Shown in pieces: positions 8,980 to 17,563 of a stretch of 64,000 bases of DNA. The DNA comes from Nonomuraea cypriaca (GTDB taxonomy: Bacteria; Actinomycetota; Actinomycetes; Streptosporangiales; Streptosporangiaceae). Under the pieces are notes generated by a model. The model ran no database searches, was not told the origin of the DNA, and saw nothing but the letters and a program-made list of their open reading frames with translations. The position numbers and the translations under genes were made by a program. The DNA is taken from NCBI RefSeq assembly GCF_015645445.1, contig NZ_JADOGI010000005.1:45858-109857 (forward strand), given 5' to 3'. Numbering within the stretch: position 1 is the first letter of the stretch; each line of letters opens with the position of its first letter.

Positions 8980-9342
8980 TTACACATGCGTCTTGAAGCG
9001 GTACACCTTGTTTTCGCGCACGGTCAGCTCGGGATACGCCGTGGGGGCTTCCACGAAATAGCCGGTGCGGGCCCAGGCCGAACGGTCACCGGCGGAGACG
9101 GCCGCGCCGAGGACGTGTACGGATCCGCGGGTGGGTGCGATCATGCCGAGCAGCATGCGGATGAGGGTCGTCTTGCCGGCGCCGTTGAGGCCGAGCAGGG
9201 CGTAGATCTGTCCTGCCTGCAGCTGCAGGCTCACATGGTCGACCGCGGTCACCTCGCGGTAGCGCTTGACGACGCCTTCGACCTCTATGACCGGCGCCGC
9301 TCCACTGTGCCCGATCTTGACGTTTCTTGATAGGTTCTTCAC
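8980..9342 (-). pseudogene. Truncated ABC transporter ATPase
   Basis: About 120 codons cover only the first part of an ABC ATPase: Walker [10 protein letters not shown] is intact, but the reading frame stops soon after [10 protein letters not shown], before the signature motif, Walker B and H-loop. No continuation with ABC character was seen in the next 280 bases in any frame. The product could not hydrolyse ATP in the normal way. It is flanked by a gene-free stretch (8690-8979), which fits a deletion endpoint. Not part of the neighbouring exporter operon. Confidence 0.75.
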
Positions 9343-9399
9343 TGGTGCGCCGGGAAGCCTGGTCGGCAGTCGTTGTCGTCAACCTGAAAGGCCTCCTGT

Positions 9400-9843
9400 A
9401 TGCGTGCACGCGACCTGCTCTCCGCGTTCCCCACGCTCTCCTTAGACACTCCTGTGATCGAGGCCGCCCGGCTGCTGGCCGAGCAGGATCTTCCCGGGCT
9501 GATCGTCGTCGACGATCGCGGGCTGCCGTTCAGCATCCTGCCCGGTACGCAGGTGCTGCGGCTGGCCGTGCCCGGATACTGCCAGGACGATCCCGCGCTG
9601 GCCCGGGTGATCGACGAGCAGCACGCCGACCGTTTCCTGGACGCACTGGCAGGCCGTACGGTGCGTGAGGCGCTGCCGCCCGAACCGCGTGAGCTGCCGG
9701 TCGCCGATCCGGGCGCGACCGTGCTGGAGCTGGCCGCGATGATGGCCCGTACGCACAGCCCGCTGGTCGCGATCGTGGACGAGGACCGCCTGCTGGGGGC
9801 CGTCACTTTGCAGGCGCTGCTGGACCGGGTGACGGGCCTGTGA
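9400..9843 (+). CDS. CBS-domain protein
   Basis: 147 residues made of two CBS motifs (about 1-60 and 88-145; MRARDLLSAFPTLSLDTPVIEAARLL and VADPGATVLELAAMMARTHSPLVAIVDE). CBS pairs bind adenosyl ligands such as AMP, ATP or SAM and regulate linked enzymes and transporters. It has GAAAGG eight bases before ATG and its stop overlaps the next gene's GTG (GTGA), so it is probably a dedicated regulatory subunit of the downstream ion transporter. Confidence 0.88.
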   Translation: MRARDLLSAFPTLSLDTPVIEAARLLAEQDLPGLIVVDDRGLPFSILPGTQVLRLAVPGYCQDDPALARVIDEQHADRFLDALAGRTVREALPPEPRELPVADPGATVLELAAMMARTHSPLVAIVDEDRLLGAVTLQALLDRVTGL

Positions 9844-11135
9844 GCTTCGTCGCCTGGGTGGCCACAGCTGTCTTCGTGTGCGCCTATGTGCTGATCGCCA
9901 CCGAGAAGATCCACCGGGTGGCGGCCGCGCTGGGCGGTGCGGGGATCATGCTGCTGATCCACGCGACCGACGCCGAGACCGCATTCTTCGACGAGCACAC
10001 CGGGATCGACTGGAACGTCATCTTCCTGCTGCTCGGCATGATGGTCATCGTCGGCGTGCTCAAGCAGACCGGCGTGTTCGAGTACCTGGCGATCTGGGCG
10101 GCCAAACGCGCCAAGGGCCGGCCGTACCAGCTGATGGTGCTGCTCGTGGTCATCACGGCGATCGCCTCAGCGCTGCTGGACAACGTCACCACGGTGCTGC
10201 TCATCGCGCCGGTGACGTTCCTGGTGTGCGAGCGGCTGGCGCTGCCGGTAATTCCCTATCTCATCGCCGAGGTGCTGGCCTCCAACATCGGCGGCGCCGC
10301 CACCTTGGTGGGCGACCCACCGAACATCATCATCGCCAGCCGGGCCGACCTGAGCTTCAACGACTTCCTGGTCCACATGGCGCCCCTGGTCGTCGTGCTG
10401 CTGGCCGTCTTCATCCTGCTGTGCCGGGTCCTGTTCCGCGACGCGTTCCGCTACGATCCGGACCGGGCCGCGGAGATCATGAGCCTGAACGAGCGCGAGG
10501 CCATCAAGGACCGGCGGCTGCTCACGCAGAGCCTGGTGGTGCTGGCCGTGGTGATGGCGGCGTTCGTGCTGCACCCGGTGCTGCACTACGAGCCGTCGGT
10601 GGTGGCGATCTTGGGGGCGGGCATCCTCGTGGCCGCCACCAAGGTGACCACCCAGGAGGCGATCAGCGAGGTCGAATGGCCCACACTGACGTTCTTCGCC
10701 GGCCTTTTCGTCATGGTCGGCGCGCTGGTGCACACCGGCGTCATCGGCCAGTTGTCCCAGGCCGCGGTCAGCGCCACCGCGGGCCAGCCCGAACTGACGG
10801 CGCTGGGCCTGCTCGGCGGTTCGGCCGTGGTGTCGGCGATCGTGGACAACATCCCCTACGTGGCCACGATGAGCCCGATCGTGGAACAACTCGTCCACGC
10901 CGACGGCGGCACCGGCGGGGGGCCGCACGTGCTGTGGTGGGCGCTGGCGTTCGGCGCCGATCTGGGCGGCAACGCCACGGCCGTGGGCGCCGCGGCCAAC
11001 GTGGTCGTCCTGGGCATCGCTGCCCGCAACGGCCATCCGATCAGTTTCTGGCAGTTCACCAAGTACGGCTTGATCGTCACCGTGGTGACCATCGTGCTGT
11101 GCGTTCCGTATCTGTGGCTGCGCTACCTGGTATGA
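9840..11135 (+). CDS. ArsB/NhaD family transporter
   Basis: 431 residues, about 11-12 membrane segments. The LLDNVTTVLLIAPVTF and NIGGAATLVGDPPNIIIAS motifs and their second-half counterparts (DNIPYVATMSPIV, ADLGGNATAVGAAANVVVLG) are the hallmark of the ion transporter superfamily containing ArsB (arsenite efflux) and NhaD (Na+/H+ exchange). No ars genes accompany it, so a Na+/H+ or carboxylate function is as likely as arsenite. GTG start overlaps the CBS gene stop, indicating coupled translation and likely nucleotide-linked control. Confidence 0.9.
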   Translation: MSFVAWVATAVFVCAYVLIATEKIHRVAAALGGAGIMLLIHATDAETAFFDEHTGIDWNVIFLLLGMMVIVGVLKQTGVFEYLAIWAAKRAKGRPYQLMVLLVVITAIASALLDNVTTVLLIAPVTFLVCERLALPVIPYLIAEVLASNIGGAATLVGDPPNIIIASRADLSFNDFLVHMAPLVVVLLAVFILLCRVLFRDAFRYDPDRAAEIMSLNEREAIKDRRLLTQSLVVLAVVMAAFVLHPVLHYEPSVVAILGAGILVAATKVTTQEAISEVEWPTLTFFAGLFVMVGALVHTGVIGQLSQAAVSATAGQPELTALGLLGGSAVVSAIVDNIPYVATMSPIVEQLVHADGGTGGGPHVLWWALAFGADLGGNATAVGAAANVVVLGIAARNGHPISFWQFTKYGLIVTVVTIVLCVPYLWLRYLV

Positions 11136-11154
11136 GAGAGCGGCCGGGATCGAC

Positions 11155-11197
11155 GGGGCGATCGTGCTCGGCCACTCCCTGGAGGCGCGATCGCCCC
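11155..11197. terminator. Inverted repeat downstream of the transporter gene
   Basis: GGGGCGATCG (11155-11164) and CGATCGCCCC (11188-11197) form a perfect 10-bp stem with a 23-base loop, 20 bases after the ArsB/NhaD stop. Position favours a terminator; the absence of a U-tract and the long loop leave a protein-binding palindrome possible. Confidence 0.4.
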
Positions 11198-11309
11198 GGC
11201 CGGCGGCGAACTCGCGGCGGCCGTCGGTGAAGGTGGCCGTGAGGGCGTCGAGGCCGCGGCGACCGCCTGCAGCGGCGTGGCTGGGCCGGGCGACGCGGCG
11301 ATCGCATCG

Positions 11310-11620
11310 GGGCCTCGGCCGCCGCCGTCCAGGCCATGGGCGCCCAGGTGCGCCGCGGCGACCTCGGCCACCTCCAACGGGCTGCGCGAAGCCGCGGCCG
11401 ATCGGACGCAGTCGTGCACCTCGCGTTCGACCACGGCACCATGACCGCGGCGGGCTTCGCCGGGGCGGCCTCCGCCGACCACGCCGTGGTACAGACGCTC
11501 GGCGCCACGCTGGCCGGCACGGGCAAGACCCTCATGGGCATCGGCAGACTACTGGACTGGGAGCCGGTCCATCCCGGCCTGATCGCCGACCTTGAGCAGG
11601 GCCACTACTTCACCGACTGA
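11310..11620 (+). pseudogene. NAD-dependent epimerase/SDR remnant
   Basis: The text GASAAAVQAMGAQVRRGDL, then in another frame GLREAAA, then back in the first frame SDAVVHLAFDH, is the N-terminal half of an atypical NmrA/epimerase-like SDR, with two compensating frame changes. After SADHAVVQTLGATLAGTGKTL the sequence jumps to WEPVHPGLIADLEQGHYF, the usual end of the same family, so the middle (including the catalytic Tyr-Lys region) is deleted. No Rossmann GxxGxxG is preserved upstream. Confidence 0.65.
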
Positions 11621-11764
11621 TACCGGCCCGGGAACCTCCGTGCGCCGCAGGTTCCCCGATCGGCTACCCGTGATGGATGACCAGAACATCAGCGCCGACG
11701 CCGATGGACAGCGCGTCGGATGAGCCGAGTGTGTCGAACCGGGCCTGCGGGGCAGCAGGTGAGC

Positions 11765-12214
11765 ATGGCTGGGATAGCACTACGGAGCATGGCTTTCAAC
11801 GATCACGCGATGATCCCGCACGGGCACTCCCACGAGGCTGGCGACGTCTCACCGCATCTGCAGTGGGCCGACGTACCCGACGGGACGGCCGAACTGGCGT
11901 TGATGTGTGAGGACCCGGACGCCCCCAGCGGCACCTTCACCCACTGGCTGGCCGCGGGCATCCCGCCGGACACCACGGAGCTGGACGCCGGGGCAGAACT
12001 GAAGGGGTTCGTCACCGGCCGCAATGACTTCGGCAGTCAGGGGTACGGCGGCCCGCATCCGCCGCCGGGCGACACTCATCGCTACTTCTTCCGCCTCTAC
12101 GCCCTGTCCGAGCCGACCGGCCTGGCGGACGGCTTCTCGACCGCGGACCTCCGGCGCGCGATCGAGGGAAGGGTGCTGGCCTCGGGCACGCTGGTCGGCA
12201 CCTACGGCCGCTGA
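11765..12214 (+). CDS. YbhB/YbcL family (PEBP/Raf-kinase-inhibitor-like) protein
   Basis: About 149 residues. The signature CEDPDAPSGTFTHWLAAGIPP and GRNDFGSQGYGGPHPPPGDTHRYFFRLYAL are the conserved ligand-site strands of the PEBP fold. ATG at 11765 gives the usual N-terminus (lacking a signal peptide, hence cytoplasmic); an upstream in-frame ATG at 11720 adds residues without family character. Function in bacteria is not defined. Single gene, no operon partner. Confidence 0.85.
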   Translation: MAGIALRSMAFNDHAMIPHGHSHEAGDVSPHLQWADVPDGTAELALMCEDPDAPSGTFTHWLAAGIPPDTTELDAGAELKGFVTGRNDFGSQGYGGPHPPPGDTHRYFFRLYALSEPTGLADGFSTADLRRAIEGRVLASGTLVGTYGR

Positions 12215-12471
12215 TCGGGCTCGGCGCGCGACAGAAGTGGCGGCGGGCTGGCGTTTCACGGTCTTTTCAGCGAGTTTTCAACGCTCTACGGCACGGTTGC
12301 CTTGGGGCAAGACACGTCGAGGAACTGATGCGGTACCTGTCGATCCCCCGCATCGGCCCGATCCGCGTGGCGATCCCTGAGCGAGATCCACCCTCAGCCG
12401 AAGGGGCGGCCGCGCCCGCCGGCAAGGCGGGCGGGGAGCCCTTTCCTCGGCGTGCGGAAAGAAGGCAATCG

Positions 12472-12528
12472 ATGAACAGACGAGTGCTGATCGTGGGAGC
12501 AAGCATCGCCGGGCTGGTGCGCCCATGA
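12472..12528 (+). pseudogene. First codons of a flavin-dependent monooxygenase, cut off
   Basis: ATG at 12472, preceded by GAAAGAAGG, begins MNRRVLIVGASIAGL, the classic FAD-binding N-terminus (GxSxAG) of an aromatic-hydroxylase-type monooxygenase. The homology ends after about 16 codons and a stop follows at 12526, inside the start of the AraC gene. A deletion appears to have removed the rest of the gene and joined it to the AraC gene. The 257-base stretch before it (12215-12471) contains no gene that I can support. Confidence 0.6.
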
Positions 12529-13328
12529 TGACGGAGCACATACAGCTCGGCGGCCTCCGCGTGGCGAAGGAATCAGTGATCCCGGCGCGTGGTCCAGAAC
12601 CGATGCCCGATGACTCCTACCAACTGTTCGTTCCCTTACGTGGCGCCCGCGCCGGCGATTTGCTCCTCCATGATCCCGCACGCGTGATCTCGGGTGTGAT
12701 CGGGCCGCCGGACGAGTGGCTCAGGACGGCATGCGTCTCCATCCCGAAGGCCCTGGTCAACGTGCCGGCCGAACACCTGGACGGGCTGCTGGGCCGGCCC
12801 ATCCCGGCCGCGGACGGGATCGGCGGGCTGCTGATCGACTTCGTCACCGATTTGTGCGACCACGGGCCCAGCTTCCGGCCCGCCGATGGCCCGCGGGTGG
12901 GAATGGCACTCCTGGATCTGATCTCCGCGCTGCTCAACAACGCGCTGGAGACCGGCTTGGCCGACGTGCGCGACAAATCCGGTCGGAACGCGCTCATCCG
13001 CCGCATCATGGCTTTCATCCAGCAGCACCTTCGCGAGCCCGACCTGACACCCAGCGCGGTGGCCTCCGCCCATTACATCTCCGTCAGCCACCTGCACAGG
13101 CTCTTCCAGACCCAGGGCCTCACCGTCACCGCCTGGATCAGACGGCAACGGCTGGAACGTGCTCGTAGCGATCTGGCCGATCCCTCACTGCGTGACGTTC
13201 CCATCCACGCCATTGCCACGGCATGGGGCTTCGCCCATCCCGCCGACTTCAGCCGAGCGTTCCGCCGCGCATTCGGGAGCTCGGCCATCAACTTCAGGCG
13301 GAAGGTGTGTCGCCAGTTGGCTTCATGA
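12525..13328 (+). CDS. AraC family transcriptional regulator, shortened N-terminal domain
   Basis: 267 residues. The last 100 contain both helix-turn-helix motifs of the AraC domain (LTPSAVASAHYISVSHLHRLFQ and VPIHAIATAWGFAHPADFSRAFRRAFG). The sensing half resembles the AraC-binding-like domain (LFVPLRG...GDLLLHDPARV) but is shorter than the roughly 320-residue relatives: its first 40-50 residues and a short loop after PLRG seem missing. The start coincides with the cut-off monooxygenase reading frame, so the same deletion may have clipped this gene. DNA binding should be intact; sensing is doubtful. Confidence 0.8.
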   Translation: MMTEHIQLGGLRVAKESVIPARGPEPMPDDSYQLFVPLRGARAGDLLLHDPARVISGVIGPPDEWLRTACVSIPKALVNVPAEHLDGLLGRPIPAADGIGGLLIDFVTDLCDHGPSFRPADGPRVGMALLDLISALLNNALETGLADVRDKSGRNALIRRIMAFIQQHLREPDLTPSAVASAHYISVSHLHRLFQTQGLTVTAWIRRQRLERARSDLADPSLRDVPIHAIATAWGFAHPADFSRAFRRAFGSSAINFRRKVCRQLAS

Positions 13329-13380
13329 GACCGGGACGAGTTTCCGCCACCACCTTTTCAAGGACTATCGGGTGGTTGAC

Positions 13381-14250
13381 TTACTCGGCGGCCACGGCCC
13401 GGCTTACGTTCGACAGGTGTATGTTTTTGCCGGCTCTGAGAAGATCGAATTTTTCCAGGTTACGCTGGATGATCTGGTGTTGTAATGTCCTCTCGGCTTC
13501 ATGCCAGGTCTTCAGGAGTCCGGACGATTGCTTGCATCGGACGTCTGCCTGCGCGGTCTCGATCTCGCGTTCGGTGATCGCCGGGGCATCGAGGTCCCAA
13601 CGCGGGTCGCCGATCGCCGCGTCAGGGTTGGCGTAGGCGAAGCCGAGTCTCGACATACACCTGCGCCAATCCTCCTTCGCTCGGGTGACGGCTTCGAGTT
13701 GTTCGGTTCGCCGCAAGGAGTCGGCACTCTGCGCGGACAGCCAGTCGGTATCCGCTCGGGGAAGTCCGCGTTCGAGAAAAGAATCGATCTGCTGGTAGCA
13801 GCCGGGCTGCCCGTTACCGCCATAGATCGCGGCCTCCTCCGCTTCGCTCACCCCTTTGTTCCACGCCTCAATTCGATTCCGGCGTCGTTCCTGGTCCGGG
13901 CGCACGGGAAGGTGGTAGCCGAATCGCGATGCCGCGTTCTCGTCCGCCACGCCATATCGCCGGCTGTTGTCGTATACGTCTGGGGGTGCTTCGGCGCCGG
14001 TGTTCTCCGGCATGGTGAAGTTGAGCCCGCGCCCGCGTACGCAACGTTTCACCAGTATCTGGCGTCCCCGTTCCAGTGACCATATGTCCCGCGGTTTCCA
14101 CTTGTACTCATCGAAGGGAAGATCCAACCGGAGAACGGTGAAGCCCACGGGCGTCGGAGCGTCGGCGGAGCCCGGAGAAAGCTGGGCCGTACAGGCGGCG
14201 AGCATCGGCAGCACGAGGATCAGCGCTGCGCCTGCGCGAATTCGCGACAT
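13381..14250 (-). CDS. Putative lipoprotein of unknown function
   Basis: 289 residues from ATG 14250, which has CGAGGTC five bases upstream. Residues 1-20 form a lipoprotein signal peptide with lipobox LPMLAAC, so the mature protein should be anchored outside the membrane. The body is rich in Trp, Arg and Glu with scattered cysteines (KRCVRGRG, QPGCYQQ, WRRCMSRLGF, DVRCKQ), a pattern common in actinomycete lipoproteins without assigned function. It is followed on the same strand by nothing coupled; the I36-like gene upstream has its own promoter region. Not assigned to any enzyme family. Confidence 0.75.
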   Translation of the reverse strand: MSRIRAGAALILVLPMLAACTAQLSPGSADAPTPVGFTVLRLDLPFDEYKWKPRDIWSLERGRQILVKRCVRGRGLNFTMPENTGAEAPPDVYDNSRRYGVADENAASRFGYHLPVRPDQERRRNRIEAWNKGVSEAEEAAIYGGNGQPGCYQQIDSFLERGLPRADTDWLSAQSADSLRRTEQLEAVTRAKEDWRRCMSRLGFAYANPDAAIGDPRWDLDAPAITEREIETAQADVRCKQSSGLLKTWHEAERTLQHQIIQRNLEKFDLLRAGKNIHLSNVSRAVAAE

Positions 14251-14337
14251 GTGACCTCGGGTTCCACTGGATGGGATGCGAGGCTGGGATGCCGGGCACA
14301 CGGCATCCCGGCCTCCGCATGGCCACTCAGCTCGCCG

Positions 14338-14766
14338 TCAACAGCCGTCGAACCTTGCCGACGTCGCGGCGTTGTCCTCTACGTTGTCGTTTGCCAGGTA
14401 CCCGTCGTTCTTCCCATTGGCGAACGGAGTGCTGTCGCCCTTATAGTCCGGATCCTTGTAGAGGGTCACCGTGCAACCGGCCCGATTCTTGATCGAACTG
14501 GTCTCGTCATTCATGTCGTCGTCCGTGAGGTAGCCGTTTCCATCCCGCCAGTGGTTGCCCCTGAAGTCGCTGTCGTCGTGCACGATATCGCGCCAGTGAT
14601 TGGTGTTTCCGTTGTTGAAGTCGTTGTTCTCGAAGAGGCAGAAATTTCCGGTGCTGCAGCTTCCCGCGAAAACTTGGGCGGAATCGGCCTGCGCGGGTGA
14701 GGCAGCGACGCAGAGGCCTGCCGACGCCGCGATGGCTACTGCCACCCTCGCGATGGTTTTTCCCAT
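14338..14766 (-). CDS. Secreted peptidase inhibitor family I36-like protein
   Basis: 142 residues with a Sec signal peptide (1-27, ending SPAQA). The mature part has the beta/gamma-crystallin-like pattern of Streptomyces metalloproteinase inhibitor relatives (I36): STGNFCLFENNDFNN, then repeated DDSDFRGNHWRDGNG and DPDYKGDSTPFANG units, and paired cysteines. Probably a secreted protein that binds a protease or lies in the cell envelope; inhibitory activity is inferred from family only. It is exported independently; its neighbour is a lipoprotein on the same strand. Confidence 0.8.
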   Translation of the reverse strand: MGKTIARVAVAIAASAGLCVAASPAQADSAQVFAGSCSTGNFCLFENNDFNNGNTNHWRDIVHDDSDFRGNHWRDGNGYLTDDDMNDETSSIKNRAGCTVTLYKDPDYKGDSTPFANGKNDGYLANDNVEDNAATSARFDGC

Positions 14767-15045
14767 GATGGCTCTCCCCGTGGTTTGTCGTGAGTTCGCA
14801 CCCTAAGAGCTCCGAAGGCGCCACTGTGTGACAGTCGTACCGAGAATGTGACCCTCTCACCTGGAGCGAGAGCGTCCTTTCCAGCCGCATCCTGCCCGGC
14901 GCTCTCGATTATTGTTGGGGACGTTTGCCGCGATGTCGTTGGCAGGGAATACACGGCTCTTAACGGGAGGTCCACGGTTCGCTGTCGTCCAGGCAGCGAG
15001 GCGTGGCCGATCAGAAGTTGTTCATCCCACGAGCTCGGCGTCGCC

Positions 15046-16461
15046 TCAGCGCGGGCCGACCTCGTAAGGCCGCGCCGCGTCACCCCGGCCGACGGTCTCC
15101 GGTGTCCGCTGGTAACCGCCCATCACGCGGTCGGCGAAGAACCACTTCGCCACCACGTAGTAGAGCGCCCCCGAGACGATCATGGAGGGCAGCGTGGCGG
15201 AGATGTACTGGAACAGGGACTCGCCGGCGGAGAAGGTGAACATGTCGATCGCGCTGAGCCAGCCGCCGAGGAACAGCCAGACCGCCATACCCGCGATCAT
15301 GCATGCGACGGCGACGAGGTTGACGCCCCCGGTGAAGCGGTACTTTCCCTTCGGGTCGTAGCACGCGCGCACGTCGATCTTCTGCCCGCGGAGGAAGAAG
15401 TAGTCGGTGAGGGCGATCCCCCAGTAGGGGCCGGCGAGGAGACCGACGAAGATGAGCAGGAAGTTGAAGATCTCCTGGAGCGAGGTCGCGAAGACGAAGA
15501 TGATCGACGGTATGGTCACGATCGCGCACACCCAGCGGTAGTTCCACTTCGGGGCGACGCTGAGGATGCCCATGGATCCGGATCCGAGCAGGTGCGTGAC
15601 CGAGGTCACCGTGCCGAGCGCGATGATCACCAGAGCGGCCAGGCCCAGGTCGAGCTGGTTGGACCACAGTGCGGGGTCGGTCTGCCCGGTGGCGAGGGTG
15701 GCGATCCCGCCGACCACGGCGAACAGGATGCCGGTGGACGCGAGACCGAGGTAGGTCCCCCAGAAACCGATGCGTTCCCCTCTGGCGAAGCGGTTCCAGG
15801 AGCCCAGGTAGGGAAACCACGAGATGGTGAACGCGAAAATGATCTCGAAGGCGCTCATCCAGGACTGGGAGCCGTCACTGGGCGTCGTCATGACCTTGGT
15901 CCAGTAACCGCCGGCGACCAGTCGTACGAGGATGTAGGCGACGAACACCAGCAGGACGGGCACGGCGATCTTCGACAGCTGGAAGGCCGCCTTCTGGCTG
16001 AACATGACGATGATCAGGGGAAGCGCGATGCCGACGCCGAGCGCGTAGACGGTGTAGTCGCCGGCGAAGGTCAGGCCATGGCCGACGTCCTGGACGACGA
16101 GCTTCATCGCCGATCCGGCCATGGAGGCGAGGATCCCGACCCAGCCGAAGTTCACCCCGACCAGCACGACGACGCCGTAGATCGAGCCGTGGTAGCCGAA
16201 CGTCGGGCGAAGCGACACCATCTCGTCGATGCCGTACCGGGCGCTGCGCTGTGAGTCCCACGAGCAGAACGCGAGCCCGAGCAGATAGCCCGTCACGGAG
16301 ATCACGAGCATGGGCCAGAAACCGAGGCCGAGCGCGTACGAACTGCCCGAGACGAAGTTGGTGAGGAGTACGTTGCCGCCGGCCCAGAGCCAGAAGATGG
16401 ACAGGAAACCCGCGTGCCTGTCTTTGCGGGCGAGCGGGAGAATGGTTTCGCTGTTAGTCAT
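15046..16461 (-). CDS. NCS1 family nucleobase/hydantoin permease
   Basis: 471 residues with about 12 membrane segments and the NCS1 pattern (FLSIFWLWAGGNVLLTNFVSG near the start, FGYHGS, NFGWVGILASMAG, AGPYWGIALTDYFF). The family takes up purines, cytosine, hydantoins, allantoin or thiamine by H+ or Na+ symport. It is the last gene of a unit with a 47-residue membrane protein and an isochorismatase-like hydrolase, which suggests uptake of the amide or ureido compound that the hydrolase splits. The 279 bases beyond it (14767-15045) hold no gene. Confidence 0.9.
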   Translation of the reverse strand: MTNSETILPLARKDRHAGFLSIFWLWAGGNVLLTNFVSGSSYALGLGFWPMLVISVTGYLLGLAFCSWDSQRSARYGIDEMVSLRPTFGYHGSIYGVVVLVGVNFGWVGILASMAGSAMKLVVQDVGHGLTFAGDYTVYALGVGIALPLIIVMFSQKAAFQLSKIAVPVLLVFVAYILVRLVAGGYWTKVMTTPSDGSQSWMSAFEIIFAFTISWFPYLGSWNRFARGERIGFWGTYLGLASTGILFAVVGGIATLATGQTDPALWSNQLDLGLAALVIIALGTVTSVTHLLGSGSMGILSVAPKWNYRWVCAIVTIPSIIFVFATSLQEIFNFLLIFVGLLAGPYWGIALTDYFFLRGQKIDVRACYDPKGKYRFTGGVNLVAVACMIAGMAVWLFLGGWLSAIDMFTFSAGESLFQYISATLPSMIVSGALYYVVAKWFFADRVMGGYQRTPETVGRGDAARPYEVGPR

Positions 16462-16486
16462 ATGTGAAAGTCATCCAGAGCCGGGT

Positions 16487-16630
16487 TCAACGCTGCACGT
16501 ACCAGATGGTCGCCGCCATGAACGGAAGAAGCGCGACGAGAAAGAGCCAGAGCTGGTCCTTCGCGGTGACGTCGTGCGAGTCGTCGATTTCCGGCAGGTC
16601 CTGGGGGTGCTCAGTTTCGGTGGTATTCAT
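16487..16630 (-). CDS. 47-residue single-span membrane protein
   Basis: ATG at 16630 preceded by GAGGGA; the frame runs 47 codons to TGA at 16487. The first 27 residues are acidic and hydrophilic (MNTTETEHPQDLPEIDDSHD...), followed by one clear membrane helix (LWLFLVALLPFMAATIWYV) and a short basic tail. It sits 25 bases after the permease start on one side and 18 bases after the hydrolase stop on the other, in the same orientation, so it is almost certainly co-expressed. It may be an accessory subunit of the NCS1 permease. No family was recognised. Confidence 0.75.
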   Translation of the reverse strand: MNTTETEHPQDLPEIDDSHDVTAKDQLWLFLVALLPFMAATIWYVQR

Positions 16631-16648
16631 GGGGGAATCCCTCGTGCC

Positions 16649-17305
16649 TCAGCCGAGCTTGGCGAAGACCCCGTCAAGGGTGCCGGCGGTGAACTGCAAC
16701 TGGTCCGGAGCGGTCGATCGCCATGAGTGGTAGGGCTCGCCGCGCAGCTTCTTGCTCATCTCGGTGGAGTCGAAGATCTCGATGTCGTAGACCCAGTTGG
16801 CCATCATGAGGATCGCGGCCTTGTGGGAGCCGTCGTTGGTGGCGGCGCAGACGTCCTTGACGAGGTTGACCTGGTAGTCACGCGCGTAGCCGTCGAAGAC
16901 GGTGGTCATCAGGCAGCCGTCCGTGACGAAGCCGCCGATGATCAGGTGCTTCACGCCGAGACTGCGCAGCACCAGGTCGAGTGACGTCTCATAGAAGGCG
17001 CTCCACCGGTGCTTGTCGATGACGATGTCCTCGGGACGCGGGGCGATCTCGTCGATGACCTGCATGGTGTCGGAATCGGACCGGTAGTGGACGGGCTTGC
17101 CCTCGTCGTCGAGCACCTCGTTGTTGGGCAGGCCGATCGCGTCGGCCCGGCTGACGTGCCGCGTGTAGATGACAGGGACGCCGAGTCGCCGGCATTCGCC
17201 GATGAGAGGCACGGTCGCCGCGACGGCGCCATTCACATTCTCGATGCCGTACTTACTTTCCTGCTGCATATCGATGAGAATGAGGGCTGTTTTCGAAAGA
17301 TCCAC
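16649..17305 (-). CDS. Isochorismatase-like cysteine hydrolase
   Basis: 218 residues. The catalytic triad of the superfamily is in place: Asp12 (ILIDMQ), Lys98 (IDKHRWSAF) and Cys131 (VTDGCLMTT). Members split C-N bonds, for example N-carbamoylsarcosine, biuret, ureidoacrylate or nicotinamide. With an NCS1 permease downstream, a ring-opened or ureido nitrogen compound is the best guess for substrate. The LysR gene upstream, same strand, is separated by 258 bases without a gene and is likely the regulator. Confidence 0.88.
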   Translation of the reverse strand: MDLSKTALILIDMQQESKYGIENVNGAVAATVPLIGECRRLGVPVIYTRHVSRADAIGLPNNEVLDDEGKPVHYRSDSDTMQVIDEIAPRPEDIVIDKHRWSAFYETSLDLVLRSLGVKHLIIGGFVTDGCLMTTVFDGYARDYQVNLVKDVCAATNDGSHKAAILMMANWVYDIEIFDSTEMSKKLRGEPYHSWRSTAPDQLQFTAGTLDGVFAKLG

Positions 17306-17563
17306 GGATCTCCTCGTGTGGTGCGATCGGCTGGTCTCCGGGTGTGCGCGCTTTTACCAACTCCTTTACTCCATGCCGACTTGATCGGTATCCCGGGCGA
17401 GGGCAATGCGCTCAAGGCTACAGGGACCGTTCCAGGCACGACCTCTCACCCCTCGCGGGCACCTTCGACGTGCGGCCGCGCCGCTGTTTCTGGTCTTCTC
17501 CCCGCTGCGCGGCGTCCGCGAGGTGTCGGAGTTGAGGCCCGAGCAATCCTGATCATCGCTCGG

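Noticed and set aside
8763..8987. Small minus-strand frame after the truncated ABC ATPase
   Set aside because: No similarity to ABC or other known proteins; probably random open sequence in a deletion scar.
9878..11230. Long plus-strand frame overlapping the ArsB/NhaD gene
   Set aside because: Arg/Gly-rich translation in a shifted frame; the real transporter frame covers the same bases.
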